Source: DATJBC01 sp035515515
GTDB lineage: Bacteria; Actinomycetota; Acidimicrobiia; Acidimicrobiales; UBA8190
Assembly (NCBI GenBank): GCA_035515515.1
Contig: DATJBC010000041.1
Span: forward strand, 1 to 8,549
Length of the DNA stretch: 8,549 bases
Direction of reading: 5' to 3'
Under the pieces are notes generated by a model, which was not told where the DNA came from, did no database searches, and saw only the letters and a program-made list of their open reading frames with translations. Both the position numbers and the translations under genes were made by a program. Positions 1 to 7,235 of the stretch are shown here, in pieces. Every line of letters begins with the position of its first letter. The stretch's first letter is position 1.

Positions 1-1
1 C

Positions 2-1462
2 GAGCAGCTGCGCCGGCACTGGGCCGACCGCGGGCTGCGCCCGCTCGCCCTCGTGGAGGAGCCCACCCCCCTCGTGGCCGCCGTCCTCGGCGACCACGGA
101 CGGGGCACGCCGGCGGCCCACGCCGCGCTGGGCGAGATCCATTGGGCCCAGGTCCGCATGCTCGCCCCCGACGACTACGCCCGGGCCGCCCGGCGCGCCG
201 GGCGCAAGCCGGTGGCCGGCCTGCCCGCCCACGACGTCGCCGAGGTCTACCGCCGCTATCAGCACCTCAAGGACCGGCGCGGCGTGCTCGACCTCGACGA
301 CCTGGTCACCCGGTGCGCGGCCCTGCTCGAGGAGGACGCCACGGCGGCCGCCGCCGTCCGCTGGCGCACCCGCCACCTCTTCGTCGACGAGTTCCAAGAC
401 GTCAACCCGGCCCAGTGGCGCCTGTTGTCGGCCTGGCTCGGGGAGGGTCGCGACCTCTGCGTGGTGGGCGACCCCCGTCAGGCCATCTACGCCTGGAACG
501 GCGCCGACCCCTCGCTGCTCGACACCCTGCCCGCGCTGGTACCGGGCATCTCGGTGGTCCGCCTCGACGACAACCACCGCTGCACGCCGCAGGTGCTGTC
601 CACGGCGGCGGCCGTCCTGGCCGGCCCCGGCGCCCGCGCCACCCGGCCCGACGGCCCCGCCCCGGTGATCGCGGGGTTCGACGACGACGGCGCCGAGGCC
701 CGCGCCCTGGCGCGGTGGCTGCGCTGCGCGCATCGGCCGGGCCGCTCGTGGTCCCAGCTGGCGGTGCTGGCGCGCACCCACGCCCGCCTCGAGCCCGTGG
801 CCGCCGCCCTGGCGGGGGCGGGCATCCCCGTGCGGGTGGCCGGCGGGCGGCGTGACGCCGAGCTGCGCGCCGCGCTCCGGGCACTGCGGCGCATGCCGGC
901 CCAGCGCCGCCTGCGCAGCGCGCTGGCCGAGCTCGTGGCGGGCGACGGCTGCGGCGAGCGGCCCCCGGCGGTGGACGCCCTCGAGCGGCTGGCCGACGAG
1001 CACGCCCTCGAGGCTCCCGGCGCCAGCGTGGGCGAGTTCGTCGAATGGGCCGTGGCCGAGGGCGTCCTGGACCACGAGGCCGGCGCCGGCGACGCCGTGG
1101 AGCTGTGCACCTTCCACCGGGCCAAGGGGCTCGAGTGGCCGGCGGTGGCCGTCGTGGGCCTCGAGGCCGGCATGGTGCCGATCGTCCACGCCAGCGCGCC
1201 CGAGGCCCTCGCCGAGGAGCACCGCCTCCTCTACGTGGCGCTCACCCGGGCCGAGGACGAGTTGTGGTGCTCGTGGTCGGGCGTGCGCTCCTCGGGCGAC
1301 AAGACCTGGCGGTGCGAGCCGTCGCCGCTGGTCGACAGGCTGTCCCGGGGGGCCCGGGAGGCCGCCCCGAGGGGCCAGGACCTCCCGGGTCGCCTCGCCG
1401 CCTTGCGCGCCACGCTGTCGGGCGGCGCGCCGTGCGCCCCCGGGCTGCCCGCCGCCGGCTGA
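2..1462 (+). CDS. UvrD2-like superfamily 1 DNA helicase, N-terminally truncated by window edge
   Basis: ATP-dependent 3'-5' DNA helicase of the UvrD/PcrA/Rep family, acting in DNA repair in the cytoplasm. The frame is open to the left edge, so the 486 visible residues are the C-terminal part; the Walker A motif must lie upstream, and the GTG at 53 is internal. Counting from the Val at 53: a LDLDDLV segment at 79-85, the DExx box VDEFQD at 111-116, motif III with GDPRQAIYAWNGAD at 139-152, motif IV around DDNHRC at 172-177, motif V TFHRAKGLEW at 353-362, and motif VI YVALTRA at 394-400 with its arginine finger. Similarity around the IHWAQ...LAPDDY and SAWLG segments recalls actinobacterial UvrD2 (from memory). 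The gene stops about 60 residues after motif VI, so the zinc-finger and HRDC tail of mycobacterial UvrD2 is absent, and the 2B region is short. Convergent with xth. Confidence 0.93.
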   Translation, partial: EQLRRHWADRGLRPLALVEEPTPLVAAVLGDHGRGTPAAHAALGEIHWAQVRMLAPDDYARAARRAGRKPVAGLPAHDVAEVYRRYQHLKDRRGVLDLDDLVTRCAALLEEDATAAAAVRWRTRHLFVDEFQDVNPAQWRLLSAWLGEGRDLCVVGDPRQAIYAWNGADPSLLDTLPALVPGISVVRLDDNHRCTPQVLSTAAAVLAGPGARATRPDGPAPVIAGFDDDGAEARALARWLRCAHRPGRSWSQLAVLARTHARLEPVAAALAGAGIPVRVAGGRRDAELRAALRALRRMPAQRRLRSALAELVAGDGCGERPPAVDALERLADEHALEAPGASVGEFVEWAVAEGVLDHEAGAGDAVELCTFHRAKGLEWPAVAVVGLEAGMVPIVHASAPEALAEEHRLLYVALTRAEDELWCSWSGVRSSGDKTWRCEPSPLVDRLSRGAREAAPRGQDLPGRLAALRATLSGGAPCAPGLPAAG

Positions 1463-1472
1463 CGCCCTCCGG

Positions 1473-1506
1473 GGGCGCCGGTGGGGGTGGTGGCGTCGCG
1501 GCGCCC
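1473..1506. terminator. Possible bidirectional terminator hairpin between convergent genes
   Basis: The 47-bp gap between the helicase stop and the xth stop holds a perfect 8-bp inverted repeat, GGGCGCCG at 1473-1480 and CGGCGCCC at 1499-1506, around an 18-nt loop. Its position between two convergent stop codons suits a shared terminator. There is no T-run on either side and the loop is long, so this is a weak call; chance palindromes are common at this GC content. Confidence 0.35.
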
Positions 1507-1509
1507 GGT

Positions 1510-2280
1510 TCAGCGGTCGAGGTCGACCAGGACGGGGGCGTGGTCCGAGGGCTGCTTGCCCTTGCGGGCGTTGCGGTCGATGAGGGCCCCGCGCACGCGC
1601 TCGGCCAGTGACTTGCTCACCAGCACCAGGTCGATGCGGAGCCCCATGTGCTTGTGGAAGTTCCCGGCCCGGTAGTCCCACCACGTGAAGAGCTGGTCCT
1701 GCTGGTAGCAGAGCCGGAAGGCGTCGGTGAGCCCCCACGCCTCGATGGCGCGCAGGGCGCTGCGCTCGGGCTCCGTCACGTGGGTGGCGCCCGCCATGGC
1801 GGCGACGTCCCAGACGTCGCGGTCCTCGGGAGCGACGTTGAAGTCCCCGCACACCGCCACGTCGTCCCCGGGGCCGCACGTGCGCTCCAGATGGGCACGC
1901 AGGTCCTCCAGCCAGGCCAGCTTGGTGGCGTAGTGCTCGCTGCCCACCGCCCGCCCGTTGGGGACGTACACGCTGTGCACCCGCACGCCGCCGCACGTGG
2001 CCGCCAGCAGGCGGGACCCCCGGTCGTCGGGGGCGCCACCGAAGCCGCCGGCCACGTCCTCGAGCCCCACCCGGCTGGCGATGGCCACGCCGTTCCACCG
2101 GCCGTCGCCGTGGGAGGCGGTCTCGTAGCCGAGCGCCGAGAAGGCCATGGCGGGGAACGCCGCGTCGGCCACCTTGGTCTCCTGCATGCACAGCACGTCG
2201 GGCCGGGCGTAGCCGAGCCACTCCTCCACCCGCGGCAGCCGGGCCATGAGCGAGTTGACGTTCCAGGTTGCGATGCGCAT
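1510..2280 (-). CDS. xth: Exodeoxyribonuclease III (AP endonuclease family)
   Basis: Exonuclease III degrades one strand of duplex DNA 3' to 5' and cleaves at abasic sites in base excision repair, using Mg2+. The 256 residues match the usual bacterial length. The full catalytic set of the endonuclease/exonuclease/phosphatase fold is visible: WNVNS with Asn7, QETK with Glu34, VYVPNG with Tyr105, GDFNVAP with Asp146 and Asn148, RIDLVL with Asp217, and SDHAPV with Asp246-His247. The reading frame stays open 111 codons upstream, but those codons run antisense-shifted through fabZ and show no family similarity; MRIATWNVNS is the classical N terminus. A GAGG Shine-Dalgarno lies 6 nt before the ATG and overlaps the TGA of fabZ, so translation is probably coupled to fabZ. 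The gene ends convergent with the helicase. Confidence 0.95.
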   Translation of the reverse strand: MRIATWNVNSLMARLPRVEEWLGYARPDVLCMQETKVADAAFPAMAFSALGYETASHGDGRWNGVAIASRVGLEDVAGGFGGAPDDRGSRLLAATCGGVRVHSVYVPNGRAVGSEHYATKLAWLEDLRAHLERTCGPGDDVAVCGDFNVAPEDRDVWDVAAMAGATHVTEPERSALRAIEAWGLTDAFRLCYQQDQLFTWWDYRAGNFHKHMGLRIDLVLVSKSLAERVRGALIDRNARKGKQPSDHAPVLVDLDR

Positions 2281-2288
2281 CGGCGGCC

Positions 2289-2708
2289 TCAGGCGTCCAC
2301 GATCACGAACAGCAGCTCCACCTGGCACGCCGCCTGGCCCCCCACCGAGGCGGTGCCGTGGCCCGTGCCGGCACGGGCCGACATGCGCCCCAGGGTGACC
2401 TCCAGCTCCAGGGTCTCGCCGGGCACGACCTGGCGCCGGAAGCGCGCCTTGTCGATGCCCCCGAACAGCGGCAGCCGGCCGGCGTAGCGCTCGTCGGTGA
2501 GCACGGCGATGCCCCCCAGCTGCGCCAGCGACTCCACCATGAGCACGCCGGGGAGGGTGGGGCGCCCCGGGAAGTGCCCGGCGAAGAAGGGCTCGTCGCC
2601 GCGCAGGTGCCACCGGCCGCGGGCCCGCTGCCCGGGCTCGAGGTCGGTGACCTCGTCCACGAACAGGAAGGGGGGCCGGTGCGCCAGGACGTCCTCGGGT
2701 CGCACCAC
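2289..2708 (-). CDS. fabZ: 3-hydroxyacyl-ACP dehydratase, FabZ-like hotdog protein
   Basis: Likely dehydrates (3R)-hydroxyacyl-ACP to trans-2-enoyl-ACP in type II fatty acid synthesis. The 139 residues are the usual FabZ length for a single hotdog fold. HRPPFLFVDEV (10-20) is the family N-terminal signature. The segment from about 41 to 63 holds GHFPGRPTLPGVLMVES, with the catalytic His45 and Glu59 expected for FabZ. The start is one of two adjacent GTG codons at 2708 and 2705; there is no close Shine-Dalgarno (a GGGAGGAGG lies about 36 nt upstream), so the exact start is uncertain. Only 8 bp separate it from xth downstream, and 77 bp separate it from the pilin operon upstream. Related hotdog dehydratases exist outside fatty acid synthesis, and the neighbourhood holds no other fab gene, so the pathway is inferred from the motif alone. 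Confidence 0.9.
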   Translation of the reverse strand: MVRPEDVLAHRPPFLFVDEVTDLEPGQRARGRWHLRGDEPFFAGHFPGRPTLPGVLMVESLAQLGGIAVLTDERYAGRLPLFGGIDKARFRRQVVPGETLELEVTLGRMSARAGTGHGTASVGGQAACQVELLFVIVDA

Positions 2709-2755
2709 GGCCGCCGAGGTTACCCGTCGGCGCTCCGGCCTCCTCCCGCCTCCCC

Positions 2756-2790
2756 GCCCTGCTCAGGCCGGGCTCATGGCCCTGCTCAGG
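2756..2790. repeat. 12-bp direct repeat at the end of the pilin operon
   Basis: GCCCTGCTCAGG occurs at 2756-2767 and again at 2779-2790, starting 23 bp apart, and the second copy contains the stop codon of the PilX-like gene. Between them lies a short GGGC/GCCC stem that could be a weak terminator. The rest of the 77-bp gap before fabZ shows no convincing promoter. Confidence 0.6.
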
Positions 2791-4885
2791 GGTACCCGGT
2801 GCACGCCGAGGGGTAGGCGCCCGAGGGCGTCGTGCACGAGCCGGCGGCCACCGTGAACGAGGCCAGGCCCCACTGCGAGGTGCCGGGGTTGAGGTAGTAC
2901 GGCGGTGACAGGAACACCAGGCGCGAGTCGTACTGGTAGTTCTTGGCGTAGCCCGTGGCGATGGTGCCCCCCGAGCCGAAGGTGCCCACCGGGCCGCGCC
3001 AGTCCTGGTCGATCGTCCCGAACACGTTCAGGGTCCCGAGCGACGACCCCGAGGTGAAGTTGTTGACCAGGAACGAGTGGTTGAGCGCCAGGATCACGGC
3101 GTCGATGATCGGGCTCGACAAGTCGCAGGTCACCGCCCCCGACGTCGGGGAGTTGGCGGGCGAGCACGAGCTCTGGTTGGCGCCATGGCTGGTCACCGGG
3201 TGGTTGACCTCGACGTAGTTGAGGGCGACCAGCCCGAGCACGTCGGTGGAGGGCACGGCCGGTGCGGTGGTGGTGCAGTTGCCCGACGACATGGTGTCGG
3301 CGTAGCAGAGGTTGCCGTCGATCACGATGTTGTTGGCCGAGCCGATCGTCATGGGCGAGCTGATCGTCCCCTGGACGATGGCGTCGCCGATGGTGTCGCC
3401 CCCCACGCCGGTCTCCCCCGCGCTCGACAGCGGGTTGTAGGTCTGGCCGTTGCAGTACGTGGTGGAGCCGCCGAAGCGGCTGTAGGTCGTGGTCGTGTAC
3501 GACGCGCCGCAGTTGTCGACGAAGATGACCCCGTTGGCCGGGACCGCCACCGAGCCGCCCGAGCTGGAGGGCATGCACACGTTGGCGGTGTTGGCGGCGT
3601 CGTTCAGGGCGTCGTTGGACGACGACGAACCCGAGGCGCCCGAGGGCTTGCCGGTGGGCGTGGCCGGGCTCGTCACGTTCATGGTGGACCCGTTGAGCAC
3701 GATGGTGGTGGGCCCCTGGTAGTAGCACCCGTCGAGCTGGGCCTCGTCGCCCAGCGAGGAGTTGTCGGTGGGGATGTCCTGGGCGGCCACGTTGTCGGTG
3801 GCCGTCCCCGACGCCGTGGGGGTGCCCGAGCAGGTCGAGGTGTCCTGGACCTGGGCCCCCGTCCCGTAGTTGGCGTTGGCCGTGAAGCGCGACACCGAGA
3901 CGGTGGTCGACCCGGCCGAGGCGCTGGCCGACGCCGTCACGGTCTGGGTGGTGGCGCCCGTGCCGATCTGGAGGGTGTCCCCGTTGCCCACGGCGCTGTT
4001 CATGGCGACGATGCGGATGCTCGTGTACGAGGTGTTCTTGACGAGCGCCGACGACAGGGTGGTGATCCCCGGCTCGTACCAGGTCTGCGCGGGGTCGGCC
4101 GTCTGGACGTTGTCGAAGCTGGGGGACCCGCACACGAAGACGGTGTCGTTGATGAACAGGTTGCCGGTGAGGGCGTCCCCCGTGATGAAGCTGATGCTCT
4201 GGCAGTTGTTGCCCAGGGCGTCCGGGCTCCGGCTCCAGTAGTAGGTGCACGACGGGGTGGACACGTTGTCGTACTGCGAGACCACCGCCGGGTCCGTCTG
4301 GTCGTAGTTGATCCACAGGACGTTCAGCAGGAAGCTGTTGAGCGGCTGGAGCGTGAGCACGGCGCTCTGGTAGTTGTAGTCGTTGGCGTACCCGGCAGCG
4401 CCCACGATGTCGATGCTCATGTGCCCGCTCGTCACGTCGATGCGCGGGTTGTCGATCAAGAAGAACGCCGGGGGCCCGTTGGACGACCCGCTGCCGGGAA
4501 CCGACGTCCAGCTGCCGTAGCTGAGGGCGCTGCAGATGCTCGAGGCGGACGTCAACGACGACGTCGAGGTGGTGCCGCCGTCGACGAAGGTGGCGTTGCA
4601 CGCCGCCACGTCGGCGTTGGCGTTGACGGCGTAGAGGAACTCGTTGAGGCCCGACTCCATCGCCCGGTACGCCTCGTGCTGGATCACGTCCTTGGTCACG
4701 ATGGGGAACTGCTCGAACGTGTTCTGGACGAGCACCACCGTGCCCAGCGACAGGATGAGCACGATGCCCAGGACCAGCGGCATCGTCTGGCCGGCCTGGC
4801 CCCCGCGGGCCCGGCGCGGGCGCCCGCCGGCGGCGCCGGCCCCTGTAGCCGTCGGGGTCCCGGGAGAAAAGGAGCGGTTCGTCAT
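2786..4885 (-). CDS. Large PilX-like pilus-assembly surface protein
   Basis: A 699-residue exported protein anchored by one N-terminal membrane helix (about 35-54, PLVLGIVLILSLGTVVLVQ) after a basic, Gly/Arg-rich leader. The following helix, with EAYRAMESGLNEFLYAVN (71-88), resembles PilX N-terminal regions. It lacks the Gly|xxxxGlu prepilin site of its two upstream neighbours. The ectodomain is Ser/Thr/Gly/Asn-rich with beta-helix-like stretches, 16 cysteines (an even number, suggesting disulfides), and a C-terminal region with GPVGTF, GYAKNYQYDSRL and PPYYLNP (631-667) that I recall from actinobacterial pilus-associated proteins. Residues 275-348 are a module shared with the upstream pilin. 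The start ATG overlaps the upstream TGA by one base (TGATG), so it is translationally coupled. Likely a minor component of a type IV pilus tip, or an adhesin; the role is inferred. Confidence 0.85.
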   Translation of the reverse strand: MTNRSFSPGTPTATGAGAAGGRPRRARGGQAGQTMPLVLGIVLILSLGTVVLVQNTFEQFPIVTKDVIQHEAYRAMESGLNEFLYAVNANADVAACNATFVDGGTTSTSSLTSASSICSALSYGSWTSVPGSGSSNGPPAFFLIDNPRIDVTSGHMSIDIVGAAGYANDYNYQSAVLTLQPLNSFLLNVLWINYDQTDPAVVSQYDNVSTPSCTYYWSRSPDALGNNCQSISFITGDALTGNLFINDTVFVCGSPSFDNVQTADPAQTWYEPGITTLSSALVKNTSYTSIRIVAMNSAVGNGDTLQIGTGATTQTVTASASASAGSTTVSVSRFTANANYGTGAQVQDTSTCSGTPTASGTATDNVAAQDIPTDNSSLGDEAQLDGCYYQGPTTIVLNGSTMNVTSPATPTGKPSGASGSSSSNDALNDAANTANVCMPSSSGGSVAVPANGVIFVDNCGASYTTTTYSRFGGSTTYCNGQTYNPLSSAGETGVGGDTIGDAIVQGTISSPMTIGSANNIVIDGNLCYADTMSSGNCTTTAPAVPSTDVLGLVALNYVEVNHPVTSHGANQSSCSPANSPTSGAVTCDLSSPIIDAVILALNHSFLVNNFTSGSSLGTLNVFGTIDQDWRGPVGTFGSGGTIATGYAKNYQYDSRLVFLSPPYYLNPGTSQWGLASFTVAAGSCTTPSGAYPSACTGYP
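3842..4063 (-). repeat. Copy 2 of a ~74-residue module shared by adjacent pilin genes
   Basis: Encodes residues 275-348 of the PilX-like protein, from TTLSSALVKN to GAQVQD, with the core ATTQTVTASASASAG. Hand alignment with residues 184-257 of the PilW-like protein gives 43 of 74 identities with no gaps. The DNA copies are visibly diverged, so the duplication is not recent. It is flanked by FVCGSPSFD upstream and the STCSGTP region downstream, where it reads as an insertion. Confidence 0.85.
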
Positions 4886-5799
4886 CAGCCCACCGCCGCG
4901 TTGTAGGAAGGCGCGAAGAGATACGCCATGGACTGGTACCCGGTGGGCAGGCCCCCCGGGTTCTTGGTGGCCTGCAGGTTCAACGACACCGCCTCGATCT
5001 CGCCCACCTGGGTGGACGTGCACACGTCGTCGAAGACCGAGGTGCCGGTGGCGAAGTTGGCCGAGGCCTGGAAGCTGGTCACCGAGATCGACGTCGCCCC
5101 CGCCGCGGCGTTGGCCGACGCCGTGACCGTCTGGGTCGTCGTCCCCGAGCCGATGACGATGCTGTCCCCGCTCGTGACGGCGTTGGCCAGGGCGTTGACG
5201 CTCAACGTCGTGTAGGCCGTGTTCTTCACGAGCGCCGAGCGCAGCGTCGTCCCGCCCGCCCCGGGGGGCGCGCCCGCGCACGACGAGCCCCCTTCGAGGG
5301 TGTAGGTGAACACCGGGCTGGCCGACGTCCCGTTGGTCAGGTAGTTGATGAGCAGGAACGACTGCGTCGACGAGGTGTAGGTGCACGCCGTGCCCGAGCT
5401 GACGCCGGGGCAGCTGTCGGCGGTGGGCGGGTACAGGTCGAGGGCGAAGGTCCTGTTCCCCGAGGCGTCGGTGGACACCTGCACCACCACCTTGTCGGGG
5501 CCGTTGGCGTTCCCCGTGTTGGCGTAGAAGGTGACCGCGTTGGCACTGGCGGACGCGAAGGGGCTCGTCCCCGCGGCCGGCGACGGGTCGACGGCCTCGT
5601 GGATGTAGCGGGTGACGACCTCCGAGGCCAGGACGAGCTGGTCCAGGGACTGGTAGGTGTTCTGCACGGACGTGCTCTGGCCGAAGAACAGCGGCACCGT
5701 CGGGAAGGCGGCCACCAGGACCACGGAGATGACGGCACACGTGAGGATGGTCTCGACCAGGGTGTACCCCACGTCGGCGCGGGCTGCCGGGCGCCTCAT
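4885..5799 (-). CDS. PilW-like type IV prepilin with inserted module
   Basis: A 304-residue prepilin. A short basic leader ends at Gly11, followed by YTLVE and a hydrophobic helix (12-40): a textbook prepilin peptidase site, Gly(-1) with Glu at mature position 5 (Glu16). The pilin head runs to about 170 and ends in VFTYTLEG, resembling the FTYYDANG region of PilW-like pilins. Residues 184-257 are the module also present in the PilX-like protein. The pilin strand then resumes with VGEIEAVSLNLQ (265-276), so the module seems inserted in the C-terminal sheet. Four ectodomain cysteines (130, 139, 174, 260) could pair. The ATG overlaps the upstream TGA by 4 bases (ATGA) and the stop overlaps the next ATG. 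Probably a minor pilin of a type IV pilus or type II secretion-like pseudopilus. Confidence 0.87.
   Translation of the reverse strand: MRRPAARADVGYTLVETILTCAVISVVLVAAFPTVPLFFGQSTSVQNTYQSLDQLVLASEVVTRYIHEAVDPSPAAGTSPFASASANAVTFYANTGNANGPDKVVVQVSTDASGNRTFALDLYPPTADSCPGVSSGTACTYTSSTQSFLLINYLTNGTSASPVFTYTLEGGSSCAGAPPGAGGTTLRSALVKNTAYTTLSVNALANAVTSGDSIVIGSGTTTQTVTASANAAAGATSISVTSFQASANFATGTSVFDDVCTSTQVGEIEAVSLNLQATKNPGGLPTGYQSMAYLFAPSYNAAVG
5029..5250 (-). repeat. Copy 1 of a ~74-residue module shared by adjacent pilin genes
   Basis: Encodes residues 184-257 of the PilW-like prepilin, from TTLRSALVKN to GTSVFD, with the core TTTQTVTASANAAAGATS. The most conserved parts between copies are the SALVKN start, the TQTVTASA centre and the ANxxTG end. 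Alternating hydrophobic positions suggest a small beta domain. I do not recognise a named family. Confidence 0.85.
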
Positions 5800-7172
5800 G
5801 GCACCGTCACGGGCACGGCCGTCCCGTAGGGGTAGGTGGTGCCGCCGTAGACGACCCCGCTGCTCGTCACCTGCAGGCTCACCTGCGAGCTGGTCGAGTT
5901 GTAGGGGATGGTGACGGTGTAGGTCTGGGGGATGACGGCCGTCGAGTCCGTGTAGGTCGTGCCCGAACCGCTGAAGGCGGCCAGGCCGTAGGAGTAGCCC
6001 TCGGTGGCGGCCGTGGGACAGCCGTCACCGGGCGCCGCCGGGTCGGCCAGGGCGGCCGTCACGTTGTTGGGGGGCGTGGTGAAGCCGCCCGAGCGCGTCA
6101 CCTGGAGCTGCAGCACGTCCAGGCCGGTGATCGTCACCGAGGCCGATCCGGCGGGTGCCAGCGTGAACGTGGTGGGCGCCGCGGGCTCCTCCACGTTCAC
6201 ACCCGAGTGGGTGGTGCAGTCCCCGTACCAGACCGAATAGGGCGTGGTGTAGGGGAACAGCAGCGCCGAGGCCAGGTTGGTGCCCGCCGCCACCACGGTG
6301 GATGTGCCCGACGGCTGGAGGTTGCCGCCGTTGCTGACCGTGATCGGCATGTTGGACGCGATCGGCGCCGAGGCGTCCGAGGTGAACGTGGCCGAGCCCG
6401 CCACGTCGAAGTGGAAGGCGGTCACGAAGGTGGCCAGCCCGGCGGTGGGCACCGACACCGAGGCCGCGCTGGGGGTGAGGTTCTCCTGGTAGTCGATGAA
6501 CGTCGGCCCGCCCGAGGGGCTGGCCAGGCTCACCCCGTAGGTCCCCGTGGGCACCTGGAGGTAGACGCACCCGTACTGGTCGGGGTTGTAGGTGGTCGTC
6601 GACCCGCCGCTCGGGGTCACGTTCACCCGCACGTTGACCAGGTCCGTGGTGTCCGTGGGCGGGCGGGGGGCGTTCGCCCCCTCGATCTGGATCGACAGGA
6701 ACCCGTCCCCGGGGACCACCGTCCCGTAGGGGGGGTTCACGATGGTGGTCTCGCCCAGGGACTGGGCGCTCAGCCCGGTCCCCCACTTGACCGTCATCGT
6801 GGCGCGGATGATCTGGGGCGGGTTGCCCGAGGAGCACAGGCTCGGGGACGACCCGGTCGTGGCCCACTCGAGGTGCGACCACACCGAGTAGCTGATGCCG
6901 CCCTCGGTGATGGGCGTGGGCGTCTGCAGCACGTCCCTGGCGACGTCGGCCTGCAGGGTCGAGAGCGAGGCGTTGGACATCGACTCGAGGTACTGCTCGG
7001 CGAGCTCGGCGGCGGCCACCTTCTCCCGGTTCGACGACGCCTGCTGCACGACGTTTTCGACCAGATAGGACGTGGCCACCAGGACCGTCAGCAGCACCGA
7101 GAGCGACAACAGGACTTCGATGAGGCCGAAACCGCCCTCATCGAGCCCGGGCTGTCGCCCTCGCAGTGCCAT
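5796..7172 (-). CDS. PilV-like type IV prepilin with C-terminal Ig/carboxypeptidase-like beta domains
   Basis: First gene of the pilin operon, 458 residues, far longer than a typical PilV (roughly 150-200). Gly14 is followed by FGLIE and a hydrophobic helix (15-37), giving a canonical prepilin peptidase site with Glu at mature position 5. A polar helix (40-65) and a compact pilin head run to about 148. The rest is beta-rich: 157-216 contains VNVRVNVTPSGG and PTGTYGVSL, resembling carboxypeptidase-regulatory-like (prealbumin/CNA-B type) folds, and further Ig-like stretches follow to the end. Four cysteines (113, 202, 319, 385) could form disulfides. The ATG at 7172 has AGAGGA 6 nt upstream, directly after a stable hairpin. 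Likely a surface-exposed minor pilin, perhaps adhesive; binding partner unknown. Confidence 0.88.
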   Translation of the reverse strand: MALRGRQPGLDEGGFGLIEVLLSLSVLLTVLVATSYLVENVVQQASSNREKVAAAELAEQYLESMSNASLSTLQADVARDVLQTPTPITEGGISYSVWSHLEWATTGSSPSLCSSGNPPQIIRATMTVKWGTGLSAQSLGETTIVNPPYGTVVPGDGFLSIQIEGANAPRPPTDTTDLVNVRVNVTPSGGSTTTYNPDQYGCVYLQVPTGTYGVSLASPSGGPTFIDYQENLTPSAASVSVPTAGLATFVTAFHFDVAGSATFTSDASAPIASNMPITVSNGGNLQPSGTSTVVAAGTNLASALLFPYTTPYSVWYGDCTTHSGVNVEEPAAPTTFTLAPAGSASVTITGLDVLQLQVTRSGGFTTPPNNVTAALADPAAPGDGCPTAATEGYSYGLAAFSGSGTTYTDSTAVIPQTYTVTIPYNSTSSQVSLQVTSSGVVYGGTTYPYGTAVPVTVP

Positions 7173-7178
7173 GCCTCG

Positions 7179-7184
7179 TCCTCT
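7179..7184 (-). promoter_or_regulatory. Shine-Dalgarno of the PilV-like gene
   Basis: AGAGGA on the minus strand, 6 nt before the ATG at 7172. It begins directly at the foot of the 13-bp hairpin, so accessibility could depend on that structure. Confidence 0.7.
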
Positions 7185-7235
7185 CTATGCCCGCGTCCGT
7201 TCCCGCGGTGCGCGCCGTTCCCGACGCGGGCATAG
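7185..7235 (-). repeat. Perfect 13-bp inverted repeat abutting the pilin-operon Shine-Dalgarno
   Basis: CTATGCCCGCGTC at 7185-7197 pairs exactly with GACGCGGGCATAG at 7223-7235 around a 25-nt loop. Read on the minus strand, the loop begins and ends with the same heptamer GGGAACG. A perfect 13-bp arm placed between leader and ribosome-binding site is unlikely to be chance. It lacks a U-run, so it is not a typical intrinsic terminator. Confidence 0.85.

Noticed and set aside
2281..2613. N-terminal extension of xth up to 2613
   Set aside because: The 111 extra codons overlap fabZ, are Arg/Gly/Ala-rich, and precede the classical MRIATWN start that has its own Shine-Dalgarno.
2763..4601. A 612-codon minus-strand frame overlapping the PilX-like gene
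   Set aside because: Arg/His/Gln-rich with no recognisable fold; it is an off-frame reading of the same gene.
3077..4906. A 609-codon open frame on the plus strand opposite the PilX-like gene
   Set aside because: Composition is mostly Arg/Gly/Val/Ala with no domain, typical of the antisense shadow of a GC-rich gene; the minus-strand frame has a membrane anchor, module and family motifs.
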